Assembly (NCBI RefSeq): GCF_023715585.1
Contig: NZ_JAMBOK010000001.1
Location: 186,001 to 250,000 of the forward strand
Reading direction: 5' to 3'
Source: Sporosarcina luteola
GTDB taxonomy: Bacteria > Bacillota > Bacilli > Bacillales_A > Planococcaceae
DNA length: 64,000 nt
Part shown: positions 53,064 through 64,000 of the stretch, piece by piece
Layout: each line of letters starts with the position of its first letter
How positions within the stretch are numbered: position 1 is the first letter of the stretch
Program-made: the position numbers and the translations under genes
The notes under the pieces: model-generated
The model's database searches: none
What the model saw: the letters and a program-made list of their open reading frames with translations, nothing else
What the model was told of the DNA's origin: nothing

Positions 53064-55826
53064 ATGGATTACAAAGACACATTGCTCATGCCGAAAACAG
53101 AATTTCCAATGCGTGGCAACTTGCCGAATAAAGAACCTGACATGCAAGCAAAATGGGAAGACATGAACATTTATGAAAAAGTTCAAAAACGTACGGAAGG
53201 ACGCCCTTTCTTCGTTCTTCACGACGGACCGCCTTATGCGAATGGAGATCTGCACATGGGCCACGCCCTTAACAAAGTGCTGAAAGATATGATCGTTCGT
53301 CATAAATCGATGACAGGCTTCCATGCACCTTACGTACCGGGCTGGGATACGCATGGTCTTCCGATCGAGCAGGCTCTCGTCAATAAAGGTGTCAACCGTA
53401 AAGAGCACTCCGTTGCCGAGTTCCGGAAGATGTGTGAAGAATACGCATATAGCCAAATTGATAGCCAACGTTCACAATTCAAACGGATTGGCGTACGCGG
53501 CGATTGGGAGAATCCATATATCACATTGAAGCCTGAATTTGAAGCTAGGCAAATTCAAGTGTTCGGTGAAATGGCTAAGAAAGGCTATATTTACAAAGGG
53601 CTTAAGCCTGTCTACTGGTCGCCTTCAAGCGAATCGGCGCTTGCTGAGGCTGAAATTGAATACAAGGATAAAAAATCCCCTTCCATCTACGTGGCGTTTC
53701 CGATCAAAGATGGCCTCGGTGTTGTCGATGAGGATGTCCGTATTGTCATTTGGACGACAACTCCATGGACAATTCCTGCAAACCTCGGAATTTCGGTTCA
53801 CCCTGAATTTACTTACGCTATCGTTACTGTAGATGGAAATAAATTTCTCCTTGCAAAGGATCTCGTCGAGTTTGTTGCAAAAGAGATTGGTTGGGAATCG
53901 TATGATATCGTTACCGAGTTAAAAGGCTCGGATCTGGATCGTGTAATTGCGAAGCATCCATTATACGAACGAGATTCCCTTGTCATGCTAGGAGAGCACG
54001 TCACGGCTGAGGCTGGTACTGGCTGCGTGCATACGGCTCCTGGCCATGGTGAAGACGACTTTTATGTTTCTAAGCAATATGGAATCGACGCATTGTCGCC
54101 AATCAATGATCGAGGCGTCATGACAGAAGAAGCTCCTGGATTTGAAGGATTATTCTACGAAGATGCTAATAAAGAAGTGACAAAAAGATTGGAAGAAGAG
54201 GGAGCTTTACTGAAGCTTTCATTCATCACGCACTCGTATCCGCATGATTGGCGTACGAAGAAACCGGTCATTTTCCGTGCAACGGCTCAATGGTTCGCGT
54301 CCATTCAATCGTTCCGCGATGAGCTGCTCGAAGCAATCCGCAATACGAAGTTCACTCCATCATGGGGCGAAACACGCCTTTACAATATGGTGCGTGACCG
54401 TGGCGACTGGTGCATTTCACGCCAACGTGTATGGGGCGTTCCAATTCCTGTATTCTACGCGGAAAATGGAGAAGCCATTATCACCGATGAGACGATCGCT
54501 CATGTTGCAAAACTATTCAGAGAGCACGGTTCAAATGTCTGGTTCGAAAGGGAAGCGAAGGACTTGCTTCCGGAAGGATTCGAGCATGAAGGCAGCCCGA
54601 ACGGTCAATTTTCAAAAGAGACGGATATTATGGATGTTTGGTTTGATTCAGGTTCTACACATCAAGGTGTGCTAGTGGAAAGGGACGATCTCGTCTATCC
54701 GGCTGATTTGTATTTGGAGGGCTCCGACCAATATCGCGGATGGTTCAACTCATCATTGACGACAAGTGTTGCCATCAATGGGATTGCACCATACAAAGGA
54801 CTACTGAGCCATGGGTTCACATTGGACGGCGAAGGTCGCAAAATGAGTAAATCCCTCGGCAACGTCATTGTACCTTCAAAAGTGATGAATCAACTCGGTG
54901 CCGATATTCTTCGTCTTTGGGTGTCTTCGGTCGATTATACCGCTGATGTACGTGTATCCGATTCGAATTTCAAACAAGTGTCAGAAGTATACCGGAAGAT
55001 CCGTAATACGCTCCGCTTCCTACATGGGAACGTGGCAGATTTCAATCCGGCAGCCGACCGCGTAGCGTTTGATGATATGCGTCCTATTGACCAATACGTT
55101 TATGTAAAGCTACAGGATCTGATCAAAGACGTCCTTGAAGCGTATGAAAAATACGAGTTTGCAGGCGTATATCACGCAGTGAATAATTTCTGTACAGGTG
55201 AATTAAGCTCGTTCTATTTAGATATTGCTAAAGATGTCGTCTATATCGAAGGCGTTGATCATCCACATCGTCGTGCAATGCAGACAGTCATGTACGATTC
55301 ACTCCTTGCTTTGTTGAAGCTATTGACGCCAATCATCCCGCATACGACGGATGAGCTTTGGGCTTATCTTGAGCATGTCGAAGAGGAAAGCGTCCAACTT
55401 ACAGACATGCCGCAAGCAGAAGATCTCGGAGAGAAAGCGAACGCACTTCACGAACGTTTCAGCAAATTGATGCTCGTGCGTGATGATGTGTTGAAGGCGC
55501 TTGAAGAAGCAAGGAATGCAAAAGTGATCGGTAAATCGCTCGAGGCGAAAGTTACCGTCGCATTGCCTAAAGAGATGGCGGGCATTCTTGCAGCAGACGA
55601 TATCGATTTTGCACAGTTCTTCATCGTTTCAAAATTCGAGGAAGGTGAAGAAGGTAAAATGCGGGAAGACGCGCTCAAACTAGACGCTGCTACAGTCCTT
55701 GTAGAAAAAGCGGATGGTGAAAAGTGCGATCGCTGCTGGACGATTTCTGAAACTGTAGGAACTGACGCAGAACACCCAGAGCTCTGCTCGCGTTGTGCGG
55801 GTGTCGTGAAAAAATACTATTCATAA
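53064..55826 (+). CDS. ileS: Isoleucyl-tRNA synthetase
   Basis: Class Ia synthetase (920 aa). The HIGH-type motif is [20 protein letters not shown] is [11 protein letters not shown]. The editing domain carries [12 protein letters not shown] and [27 protein letters not shown] and the C-terminal zinc ribbon CDRC...CSRC are present. Bacterial-type with a T-box leader, as in B. subtilis. Shine-Dalgarno AAAGGAGG. Confidence 0.99.
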   Translation: MDYKDTLLMPKTEFPMRGNLPNKEPDMQAKWEDMNIYEKVQKRTEGRPFFVLHDGPPYANGDLHMGHALNKVLKDMIVRHKSMTGFHAPYVPGWDTHGLPIEQALVNKGVNRKEHSVAEFRKMCEEYAYSQIDSQRSQFKRIGVRGDWENPYITLKPEFEARQIQVFGEMAKKGYIYKGLKPVYWSPSSESALAEAEIEYKDKKSPSIYVAFPIKDGLGVVDEDVRIVIWTTTPWTIPANLGISVHPEFTYAIVTVDGNKFLLAKDLVEFVAKEIGWESYDIVTELKGSDLDRVIAKHPLYERDSLVMLGEHVTAEAGTGCVHTAPGHGEDDFYVSKQYGIDALSPINDRGVMTEEAPGFEGLFYEDANKEVTKRLEEEGALLKLSFITHSYPHDWRTKKPVIFRATAQWFASIQSFRDELLEAIRNTKFTPSWGETRLYNMVRDRGDWCISRQRVWGVPIPVFYAENGEAIITDETIAHVAKLFREHGSNVWFEREAKDLLPEGFEHEGSPNGQFSKETDIMDVWFDSGSTHQGVLVERDDLVYPADLYLEGSDQYRGWFNSSLTTSVAINGIAPYKGLLSHGFTLDGEGRKMSKSLGNVIVPSKVMNQLGADILRLWVSSVDYTADVRVSDSNFKQVSEVYRKIRNTLRFLHGNVADFNPAADRVAFDDMRPIDQYVYVKLQDLIKDVLEAYEKYEFAGVYHAVNNFCTGELSSFYLDIAKDVVYIEGVDHPHRRAMQTVMYDSLLALLKLLTPIIPHTTDELWAYLEHVEEESVQLTDMPQAEDLGEKANALHERFSKLMLVRDDVLKALEEARNAKVIGKSLEAKVTVALPKEMAGILAADDIDFAQFFIVSKFEEGEEGKMREDALKLDAATVLVEKADGEKCDRCWTISETVGTDAEHPELCSRCAGVVKKYYS

Positions 55827-55841
55827 GCATTTTGGTAAAGG

Positions 55842-55885
55842 CTGTTTGCAACTGTGGCTATTCCATAGTTGCAACAGTCTTTTTC
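55842..55885 (+). terminator. Terminator after ileS
   Basis: CTGTT-GCAACT-TGG pairs with CCA-AGTTGC-AACAG with one bulge and one wobble, followed by TCTTTTT. Confidence 0.85.
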
Positions 55886-55970
55886 TTATCCACTGAATAC
55901 ACGCTAATTTCATAAATAAGATGACTTTGTGGTAAAATGAAGCAGATACTGTTGGACGGGGGTTTTTGGA

Positions 55971-56447
55971 TTGATTCTATATTATGGATTGGCGCTATTG
56001 CTAATATTGCTCGATCAACTGACAAAATGGATTGTCGTACAGAATATGAACCTCGGCGAGCGGATCCCGATAGCTGAACCTTATTTGGCATTCCTGTCAC
56101 ATCGTAATAAAGGGGCAGCATGGGGAATGCTAGAAGGGCAGATGTGGTTATTTTATATTGTCACAATGCTAGTTGTAGGTGGGATCATTTATTTTTTCCA
56201 CAAGGAAGCGAAAGGCAGCAAATTACTAAGTGTCAGCCTGATGTTTTTATTAGGCGGAGCAATTGGAAATTTCATCGATCGATTATGGCGTAAGGAAGTT
56301 GTTGATTTCATTGATGTCCTCATCCCGGTCATCAATTATGACTTTCCGATCTTCAACGTAGCTGATGCTGCGTTGACAGTAGGGGTCGTCCTCGTTATTC
56401 TTCACGTCATAATTGATGAAAAAAAGAACAAGAAAAAGGTGACATGA
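55971..56447 (+). CDS. lspA: Lipoprotein signal peptidase
   Basis: Four-helix membrane aspartyl protease (158 aa) cleaving prolipoprotein signal peptides, e.g. of CtaC. LDQLTKWIV, NKGAAWGML, GNFIDRLWRKEVVDFID (first catalytic Asp) and FNVADAALTVG (second Asp) are present. TTG start with GGGGG upstream. It overlaps rluD by four bases. Confidence 0.96.
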   Translation: MILYYGLALLLILLDQLTKWIVVQNMNLGERIPIAEPYLAFLSHRNKGAAWGMLEGQMWLFYIVTMLVVGGIIYFFHKEAKGSKLLSVSLMFLLGGAIGNFIDRLWRKEVVDFIDVLIPVINYDFPIFNVADAALTVGVVLVILHVIIDEKKNKKKVT

Positions 56448-57361
56448 TGGAACCGTTTGAAATTGTACTAACAGAAGAACATGGAAGTGGCAGAATTGAT
56501 AAAGTCCTATCGGATATTAACCCTGATTGGTCCCGCACGCAAATCCAGCAATGGGTGAAGGATGGGGCAGTACTTGTAAATGAAAGTACGGTAAAACAGA
56601 ACTACAAAGTGAAAATTGGGGATGTCATCGAGGTGACAGAGCCAGAACCCGTAGAACTAGATATAGTTGCGGAAGACCTCGATTTAGAAATTGTCTATGA
56701 GGATGCGGATGTGCTCGTTGTGAATAAGCCGCGCGGTATGGTTGTCCACCCTGCGCCCGGGCATGCCACGGGCACATTAGTGAATGGCTTGATGCACCAA
56801 GTTAAAGACCTTTCCGGAATAAACGGCGTCATGCGCCCCGGGATTGTCCACAGAATCGACAAAGACACTTCAGGTTTGCTGATGGTCGCCAAAAATGATC
56901 AGGCACATGTATCGCTCGTCGATCAGCTTGTCGATAAATCCGTGACGCGTATTTACACGGCTCTCGTTCACGGTCATATTCCTCATGATCAAGGAACGAT
57001 TGACGCTCCCATTGGAAGGGATCAGAAAGATCGTCAAAGCATGACGGTTACGGATAAGGGAAAACATGCCATCACCCACTTCAAAGTGTTGGAACGTTTT
57101 GGTAATTTTACATTGGTGGAATGCCGTCTGGAAACCGGAAGGACCCATCAAATACGTGTGCATATGAAGTATATTGGTTATCCGCTTGCAGGGGATCCGA
57201 AATATGGACCGAAGAAGACAATCGACTTTAATGGACAAGCATTGCACGCCGGCACAATCGGCTTCAAACACCCGCGTACCGGTGAATATTTGGAGTTTAC
57301 CCAACCTTTGCCAGAAGAGTTTGAAGCATTGATTGAAAAAATGCGTGCTAAAACTAATTGA
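56444..57361 (+). CDS. rluD: RluA-family pseudouridine synthase (RluD/YlyB)
   Basis: 23S rRNA pseudouridine synthase (305 aa): an N-terminal S4 domain (GRIDKVLSDINPDWSRTQIQQWVKDGAVLVN) and a catalytic domain with HRIDKDTSGLLMVAKN (catalytic Asp) and LETGRTHQIRVHM. Tandem ATGs at 56444/56447 overlap the lspA stop. The pyr promoter -35 overlaps its stop codon. YlyB-pyrR synteny matches B. subtilis. Confidence 0.95.
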   Translation: MMEPFEIVLTEEHGSGRIDKVLSDINPDWSRTQIQQWVKDGAVLVNESTVKQNYKVKIGDVIEVTEPEPVELDIVAEDLDLEIVYEDADVLVVNKPRGMVVHPAPGHATGTLVNGLMHQVKDLSGINGVMRPGIVHRIDKDTSGLLMVAKNDQAHVSLVDQLVDKSVTRIYTALVHGHIPHDQGTIDAPIGRDQKDRQSMTVTDKGKHAITHFKVLERFGNFTLVECRLETGRTHQIRVHMKYIGYPLAGDPKYGPKKTIDFNGQALHAGTIGFKHPRTGEYLEFTQPLPEEFEALIEKMRAKTN

Positions 57362-57386
57362 CAAAGTGAAATTGGGCAACTATACT
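57358..57386 (+). promoter_or_regulatory. SigA promoter of the pyr operon
   Basis: TTGACA (57358-57363), a 17-bp spacer and TATACT (57381-57386). The -35 overlaps the rluD stop codon. Confidence 0.88.
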
Positions 57387-57407
57387 AATCAATGAAATGA
57401 ATAGCGA

Positions 57408-57537
57408 TACCTTTAAGATCAGTCCAGAGAGGCTGGGAAGGTTGCACGGAAGTACGGTAGGATAGCTGCGCGCTTATTCTTCGGTACGCTTCTTTCTGCA
57501 CCTGTACCCTCCTGTCATCTGGCAGGAGGGTTTTTTA
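57408..57537 (+). promoter_or_regulatory. PyrR-dependent attenuator in the pyrR leader
   Basis: The PyrR-binding loop AGTCCAGAGAGGCT (57420-57433) sits in a stem closed by ACCTTT-like and AAGGT-like sequence (anti-antiterminator). It is followed by the terminator CCCTCCTG/CAGGAGGG (57507-57530) and six T. UMP-bound PyrR would favour termination. Confidence 0.88.
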
Positions 57538-57540
57538 ATG

Positions 57541-57725
57541 CAAAAGCGAAGGGCGCTTGCTCAGATGCGACAGGCATAAGGCGAAGTTGTGAAGTGGCGG
57601 TTTTTGCCACGTAACAGCTTTGACTTATGACCCCGAGCAAGTCGAACTGCGAAGGGTTCGATTTGCCGTATTTCTGCGGTTTCTGCAGAAATTAAGGCAT
57701 CCTACTAGCGCCCGGAGCTGGATGA
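57541..57725. repeat. Structured about 100-nt repeat interrupted by a second repeat, in the pyrR leader
   Basis: A copy of the element seen at 23856-24100: GGGCGCT (57551-57557) pairs with AGCGCCC (57707-57713), AAGTTGT (57584-57590) with ACAGCTT (57614-57620), GTGGC (57594-57598) with GCCAC (57606-57610). Its right arm is split by the 66-nt element at 57638-57703. It lies between the attenuator terminator and the pyrR Shine-Dalgarno, so it is in the read-through mRNA. Confidence 0.8.
57638..57703 (-). repeat. 66-nt double-hairpin repeat, copy B (inverted)
   Basis: Reverse complement matches 14794-14859 at 55 of 66 positions by my count, keeping ATTTCTGC/GCAGAAAT and CGAAC/GTTCG stems. It is inserted in the right arm of the larger repeat. 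Confidence 0.78.
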
Positions 57726-57728
57726 TAA

Positions 57729-58289
<561 letters not shown>

Positions 58290-58317
58290 ATAAAATCCGA
58301 ATAGGAACAGGTGAGAA

Positions 58318-59613
58318 ATGATGAATGACAACAAGGTAATAGACGTACTCGACAAGCCGGCTCCTATAAGATGGCTCGCCCTCAGTGTACAACATATGTT
58401 TGCAATGTTCGGGGCGACGATCCTCGTACCTCAATTAGTCGGATTAAGTCCGGCAATCGCTTTGCTCACGAGCGGACTTGCGACACTCATCTTCGTCCTT
58501 GTCACGCGGTTCAAAGTTCCCGCCTACTTAGGTTCATCGTTCGCTTTCATTGCACCGATACTTGCGGCTACAGAATCAGGAGGCATTGGAAGCGCGATGA
58601 TCGGAAGCATGTTTGTCGCCCTGGTATATGCACTCGTATCGCTCTTGATCTGGACGACGGGTTCAGGGTGGATTATGAAATTCCTCCCGCCAGTCGTTGT
58701 CGGACCGGTCATAATGGTTATCGGATTAGCATTGGCACCAACGGCAGTAAGGATGGCGAGTACAATACAAGTGAATGGCGAGGCGCAATACAATCTCCTG
58801 CATTTCTCGGCGGCACTTGTTACATTGGCTACTGCGATCATCTGCCTCATGTTCTTTAGGGGAGTTATCAGCTTGATGCCAGTCCTGATCGGAATAATCG
58901 TCGGTTACATATACTCGGCGGCAATCGGAATATTGGACTTTACAAAAGTGCATGAAGCAGCATGGATTGCAATACCGGAATTCCTGATTCCTGGAATAGA
59001 TTATGAGTTTGTCGTAACTCCTACATTACTAGCAGCCATGGTTCCAATATCAATTGTTACAATTTCAGAGCATATCGGTCATCAGTTAGTACTTGGCCGA
59101 GTCGTCAATAAGGATTTTATCAGAGACCCTGGTTTGAACAGGTCATTACTTGGAGACGGGTTAGGAACACTCTTAAGTGGATTCCTTGGCGGTCCACCGA
59201 AAACGACTTACGGTGAAAACATCGGGGTTATGGCAATCACACGTGTCTATAGCATCTACGTCATTATCGGCGCGGCAGTATTCGCGATTTTGTTCTCTTT
59301 CATCGGCAAGCTGATGGCGGTCATCGCGACGATTCCGGCTGCAGTGCTTGGTGGGATATCGATTCTACTGTTTGGGATCATCGCTTCATCAGGATTAAGG
59401 ATGCTCGTCGATCACAAAGTAGATTTTGGACAGCAACGAAATCTTGTTATCGCCTCGGTCATTCTTGTCATTGGAATCGGAGGCGCGTCTATCCGATTCA
59501 GTGAAACATTCCAAGTCGAGGGAATGGCGCTTGCTGCAATCGTCGGCGTGTTCCTCAACATGGTATTGCCAGGCAGGTCAAATGATAACTTGGCAGATAA
59601 TCCAACAGAATAG
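58318..59613 (+). CDS. pyrP: Uracil permease
   Basis: NCS2-family uracil:H+ symporter (431 aa) with about 12-14 helices. QHMFAMFGATILVP at the N-terminus, ISEHIGHQLVLGR and GGPPKTTYGENIGVMAITRVYS are signatures. It starts 28 bp after pyrR with no attenuator between, unlike B. subtilis. Tandem ATGs at 58318/58321. Confidence 0.97.
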   Translation: MMNDNKVIDVLDKPAPIRWLALSVQHMFAMFGATILVPQLVGLSPAIALLTSGLATLIFVLVTRFKVPAYLGSSFAFIAPILAATESGGIGSAMIGSMFVALVYALVSLLIWTTGSGWIMKFLPPVVVGPVIMVIGLALAPTAVRMASTIQVNGEAQYNLLHFSAALVTLATAIICLMFFRGVISLMPVLIGIIVGYIYSAAIGILDFTKVHEAAWIAIPEFLIPGIDYEFVVTPTLLAAMVPISIVTISEHIGHQLVLGRVVNKDFIRDPGLNRSLLGDGLGTLLSGFLGGPPKTTYGENIGVMAITRVYSIYVIIGAAVFAILFSFIGKLMAVIATIPAAVLGGISILLFGIIASSGLRMLVDHKVDFGQQRNLVIASVILVIGIGGASIRFSETFQVEGMALAAIVGVFLNMVLPGRSNDNLADNPTE

Positions 59614-59737
59614 AAAGACCTTTTAAAATTGTACTGAGAGACAAGGAAAGGTTCAGTTGACTAGTAGTCATTCAAACGGATGACGATTGTTTAGTCATGC
59701 CCACTGGCCTTTCCATTTAACGGAAAGGCCATTTTTT
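59614..59737 (+). promoter_or_regulatory. Second pyr attenuator (pyrP-pyrB)
   Basis: ACCTTTTaaaattGTACTGAGAGACAaGG-AAAGGT resembles a PyrR stem-loop, with a degenerate form of the CCAGAGAGGCT loop. The terminator GGCCTTTCC/GGAAAGGCC with a T-run lies at 59706-59737, and GGAAAGG upstream can pair with CCTTTCC as an antiterminator. Confidence 0.7.
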
Positions 59738-59764
59738 TATCCAAAACGGAAGGGGATTTTCTAT

Positions 59765-60679
59765 ATGAAAAACCTATTATCAATGAAAGATCTAACAATC
59801 GACGAAATTTCAGCTATTTTGGATCGGGCGGCAATGTTAAAAAGGTATGGCATCCGCGCATTACCTCAAAAATACATGGTTAGCAATCTATTCTTTGAGC
59901 CGAGCACCCGAACAAAAATGAGTTTTGAAGTGGCGGAGCGGAAATTGGGTCTTGAAACAATTCCTTTTGAAGCCGGTTCTTCAAGTGCAGTAAAGGGAGA
60001 GACATTGTACGACACGCTTCGCACACTTGAAGAAATCGGGTTGGATGCAGTTGTCATAAGACATCCTGAAGAGCGCTATTATGAAGACCTTGTTGGAAAG
60101 ATGAATATGGCAATCATCAACGGCGGAGACGGTTCAGGACAACATCCAACACAATCCTTGCTTGACTTGTTCACGATAAAAGAAACGCTCGGCGGTTTCA
60201 AAGGGCTTAATGTGCTCATCGCCGGTGACATTTCCCATAGTAGAGTTGCAAAGTCGAATGCGGATGCGCTTACGATGCTTGGTGCAAATGTGAAATTCTT
60301 ATGCCCTCCTGAGTGGGCAGGTGATTTTCCATACGTGAGTGACTGGGATGAAGTGGTGTACACAAGCGATGTGGTCATGCTTCTAAGAGTCCAGCATGAA
60401 AGGCATGATGGCAAAATGAGATTTACAAAGGACGAATACCACACGAAGTACGGAATGACAGTTGAACGGGAAAGGGAAATGAAGCCCGGATCAATCATCA
60501 TGCATCCTGCACCTGTTAACCGGGACGTAGAAATAGCAGGAAGCCTAGTCGAATGCAGCCGTTCAATGATTTACAAGCAAGTTGAAAATGGCGTCTATAT
60601 ACGTGCGGCTATCTTAGAAACGATTTTACAGAAGGAGGAATTGGCATGGGAAAGATCATCAAGAGTGCATATGTTTTAA
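59765..60679 (+). CDS. pyrB: Aspartate carbamoyltransferase catalytic subunit
   Basis: Condenses carbamoyl phosphate and aspartate (304 aa). [13 protein letters not shown] (carbamoyl phosphate site), [24 protein letters not shown] and [12 protein letters not shown] are present. The true start is ATG 59765 ([10 protein letters not shown]), not the upstream open frame from 59687 that crosses the attenuator. Its 3' end overlaps pyrC by 34 bp. Confidence 0.97.
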   Translation: MKNLLSMKDLTIDEISAILDRAAMLKRYGIRALPQKYMVSNLFFEPSTRTKMSFEVAERKLGLETIPFEAGSSSAVKGETLYDTLRTLEEIGLDAVVIRHPEERYYEDLVGKMNMAIINGGDGSGQHPTQSLLDLFTIKETLGGFKGLNVLIAGDISHSRVAKSNADALTMLGANVKFLCPPEWAGDFPYVSDWDEVVYTSDVVMLLRVQHERHDGKMRFTKDEYHTKYGMTVEREREMKPGSIIMHPAPVNRDVEIAGSLVECSRSMIYKQVENGVYIRAAILETILQKEELAWERSSRVHMF

Positions 60680-61949
60680 ACGAAGCAGGTGAAAAGGTTT
60701 TGACAGATGTCCGGATTGCAGAAGGGAAGATAACTGAAATCGGAACCGATTTACATGCAGGCGAATCCGAGGTCATTGACGGCAACGGACTACTGTTGGC
60801 GCCGGGATTCATCGATGTCCATGTCCATCTGCGGGAACCAGGCGGAGAGCATAAAGAAACGATTGAAACTGGAACTCTTGCGGCAGCTAAAGGCGGTTAC
60901 ACGACGATCTGTGCAATGCCGAATACGAGACCGGTTCCTGACACGAAGGAAAACTTGTCTCTCGTCCATAACTTGATTGCTGAAAAAGCGCATATTCGAG
61001 TCCTTCCTTACGCCTCCATAACAATTAGGGAAGCCGGAAAAGAACGGACGAATTTAAAAGAACTGAAAGAGAACGGAGCTTTCGCTTTCACAGATGACGG
61101 CGTTGGTGTCCAGCAAGCGGGCATGATGTATGAAGCGATGCAAGATGCAGCTGAGATTGGCATGCCGATTGTCGCTCATTGCGAAGACAATACACTGATA
61201 TATGGCGGAGCGATGCACCATGGAAAGAAAAACAAGGAGCTTGGACTTCCGGGCATCCCGTCAATCGCTGAATCTGTTCATATTGCACGCGATATACTGC
61301 TTGCTGAAGCAGCTGGCGCACATTATCACGTCTGCCACGTCAGTACGAAAGAATCTGTCCGGGTCATCCGCGATTCGAAGAAAGCCGGAATCCACGTAAC
61401 TGCAGAAGTGAGTCCGCATCATCTGATCTTGTCAGAGGATGATATTCCTGGAGACGATGCTGATTGGAAAATGAACCCGCCACTTCGCGGAAAAGACGAT
61501 TTGCATGCATTGCAAGAAGGGTTGATGGATGGCACGCTTGATTTCATCGCAACCGATCACGCACCGCATACAGCAGAGGAGAAAAATGCCGGTTTTGCAA
61601 AAGCACCGTTCGGAATTACAGGATTTGAAACAGCTTTCCCTCTTCTATACACGCACTTCGTGAAAGAAGGAAAATGGACATTAAAGCAATTGATTGATTG
61701 GATGACTGAAAAGCCCTCAGACGTTTTCGGTCTTCCTTATGGGAAAATTGAAGTCGGGGCCCAAGCTGATCTGGTTCTTCTTGATTTGGATAAAGAACAG
61801 ACAATCGATCGGAATACGTTTCTGTCAAAAGGAAAAAACACTCCATTTGATGGCTGGAAGTGTGTTGGCTGGCCAGTGAAGACAATCTACGAAGGTAATA
61901 TCGTCTGGCAGGATCAAATGGATGTGATGCCAAAACAGCAGGTGATACT

Positions 61950-61953
<4 letters not shown>
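60646..61953 (+). CDS. pyrC: Dihydroorotase
   Basis: Class I zinc dihydroorotase (435 aa). [20 protein letters not shown] (metal His pair), [24 protein letters not shown], and [12 protein letters not shown] (catalytic Asp) are all present. ATG 60646 follows AAGGAGGAA inside pyrB. It overlaps pyrK by four bases, where B. subtilis has carA-carB. Confidence 0.97.

Positions 61954-64000
<2,047 letters not shown>

Noticed and set aside
59687..59764. N-terminal extension of pyrB
   Set aside because: It reads through the attenuator terminator; the proper start is ATG 59765.

Overview
This window looks like the chromosome of an endospore-forming, low-to-mid GC Firmicute, most likely Planococcaceae (Sporosarcina/Lysinibacillus-like). 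The gene order follows the Bacillus subtilis pycA-cta-ylb-mra/fts-spoIIG-ylm-ile-pyr arc. Sporulation genes (spoVD, spoVE, spoIIGA, sigE, sigG, ylbJ) are present. The genus is an inference; no rRNA is in the window.

Layout. 1-9035: 3' end of pyruvate carboxylase, then heme A and caa3 oxidase genes (ctaA on the minus strand, ctaBCDEFG on the plus strand). 9099-12002: a YtvI-like membrane protein, YugN and the CAP-domain protein YlbC. 12004-14260: a divergent pair not found at the B. subtilis locus, an aspartokinase without ACT domains and a MurE-family ligase. 14333-23679: ylbF, a degenerate GDPD protein, ylbG, a DUF7147-type protein, a secreted protein of unknown function, rsmD, coaD, ylbJ, ylbL, ylbM, ylbN and rpmF. 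23730-24260: a block of structured and tandem repeats. 24277-28375: enoyl-CoA hydratase and an acyl-CoA carboxylase operon (biotin carboxylase, carrier, carboxyltransferase) with a cre-like site. 28439-31429: panE, yllA, bshC. 31630-46403: division and cell-wall cluster mraZ-rsmH-ftsL-pbpB-spoVD-mraY-murD-spoVE-divIB-ylxW-ylxX-sbp-ftsA-ftsZ. It lacks the murE, murG and murB found here in B. subtilis. 46654-49087: spoIIGA-sigE-sigG. 49566-52752: ylmC, ylmE, sepF, ylmG, ylmH, divIVA. 52762-57361: T-box-controlled ileS, then lspA and rluD. 57358-64000: PyrR-attenuated pyr operon pyrR-P-B-C-K-D-F, without carA/carB.

How it fits together. Most genes are housekeeping: respiration, wall synthesis and division, sporulation sigma cascade, pyrimidine synthesis. 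The most interesting parts are accessory. The lone MurE paralogue keeps the DNPR signature of diaminopimelate-adding enzymes and is paired with an ACT-less aspartokinase. In relatives with lysine in the vegetative wall but diaminopimelate in the spore cortex, such a pair could serve cortex synthesis. Several intergenic regions hold highly structured repeats: a roughly 100-nt nested hairpin in several copies with compensatory changes, a 66-nt double hairpin present twice (once inserted inside the first element, in the pyrR leader), a pseudoknot-like element upstream of ylbG, and a 21-bp tandem array.

All calls come from reading the sequence and remembered family motifs. No database search, folding program or alignment tool was run.
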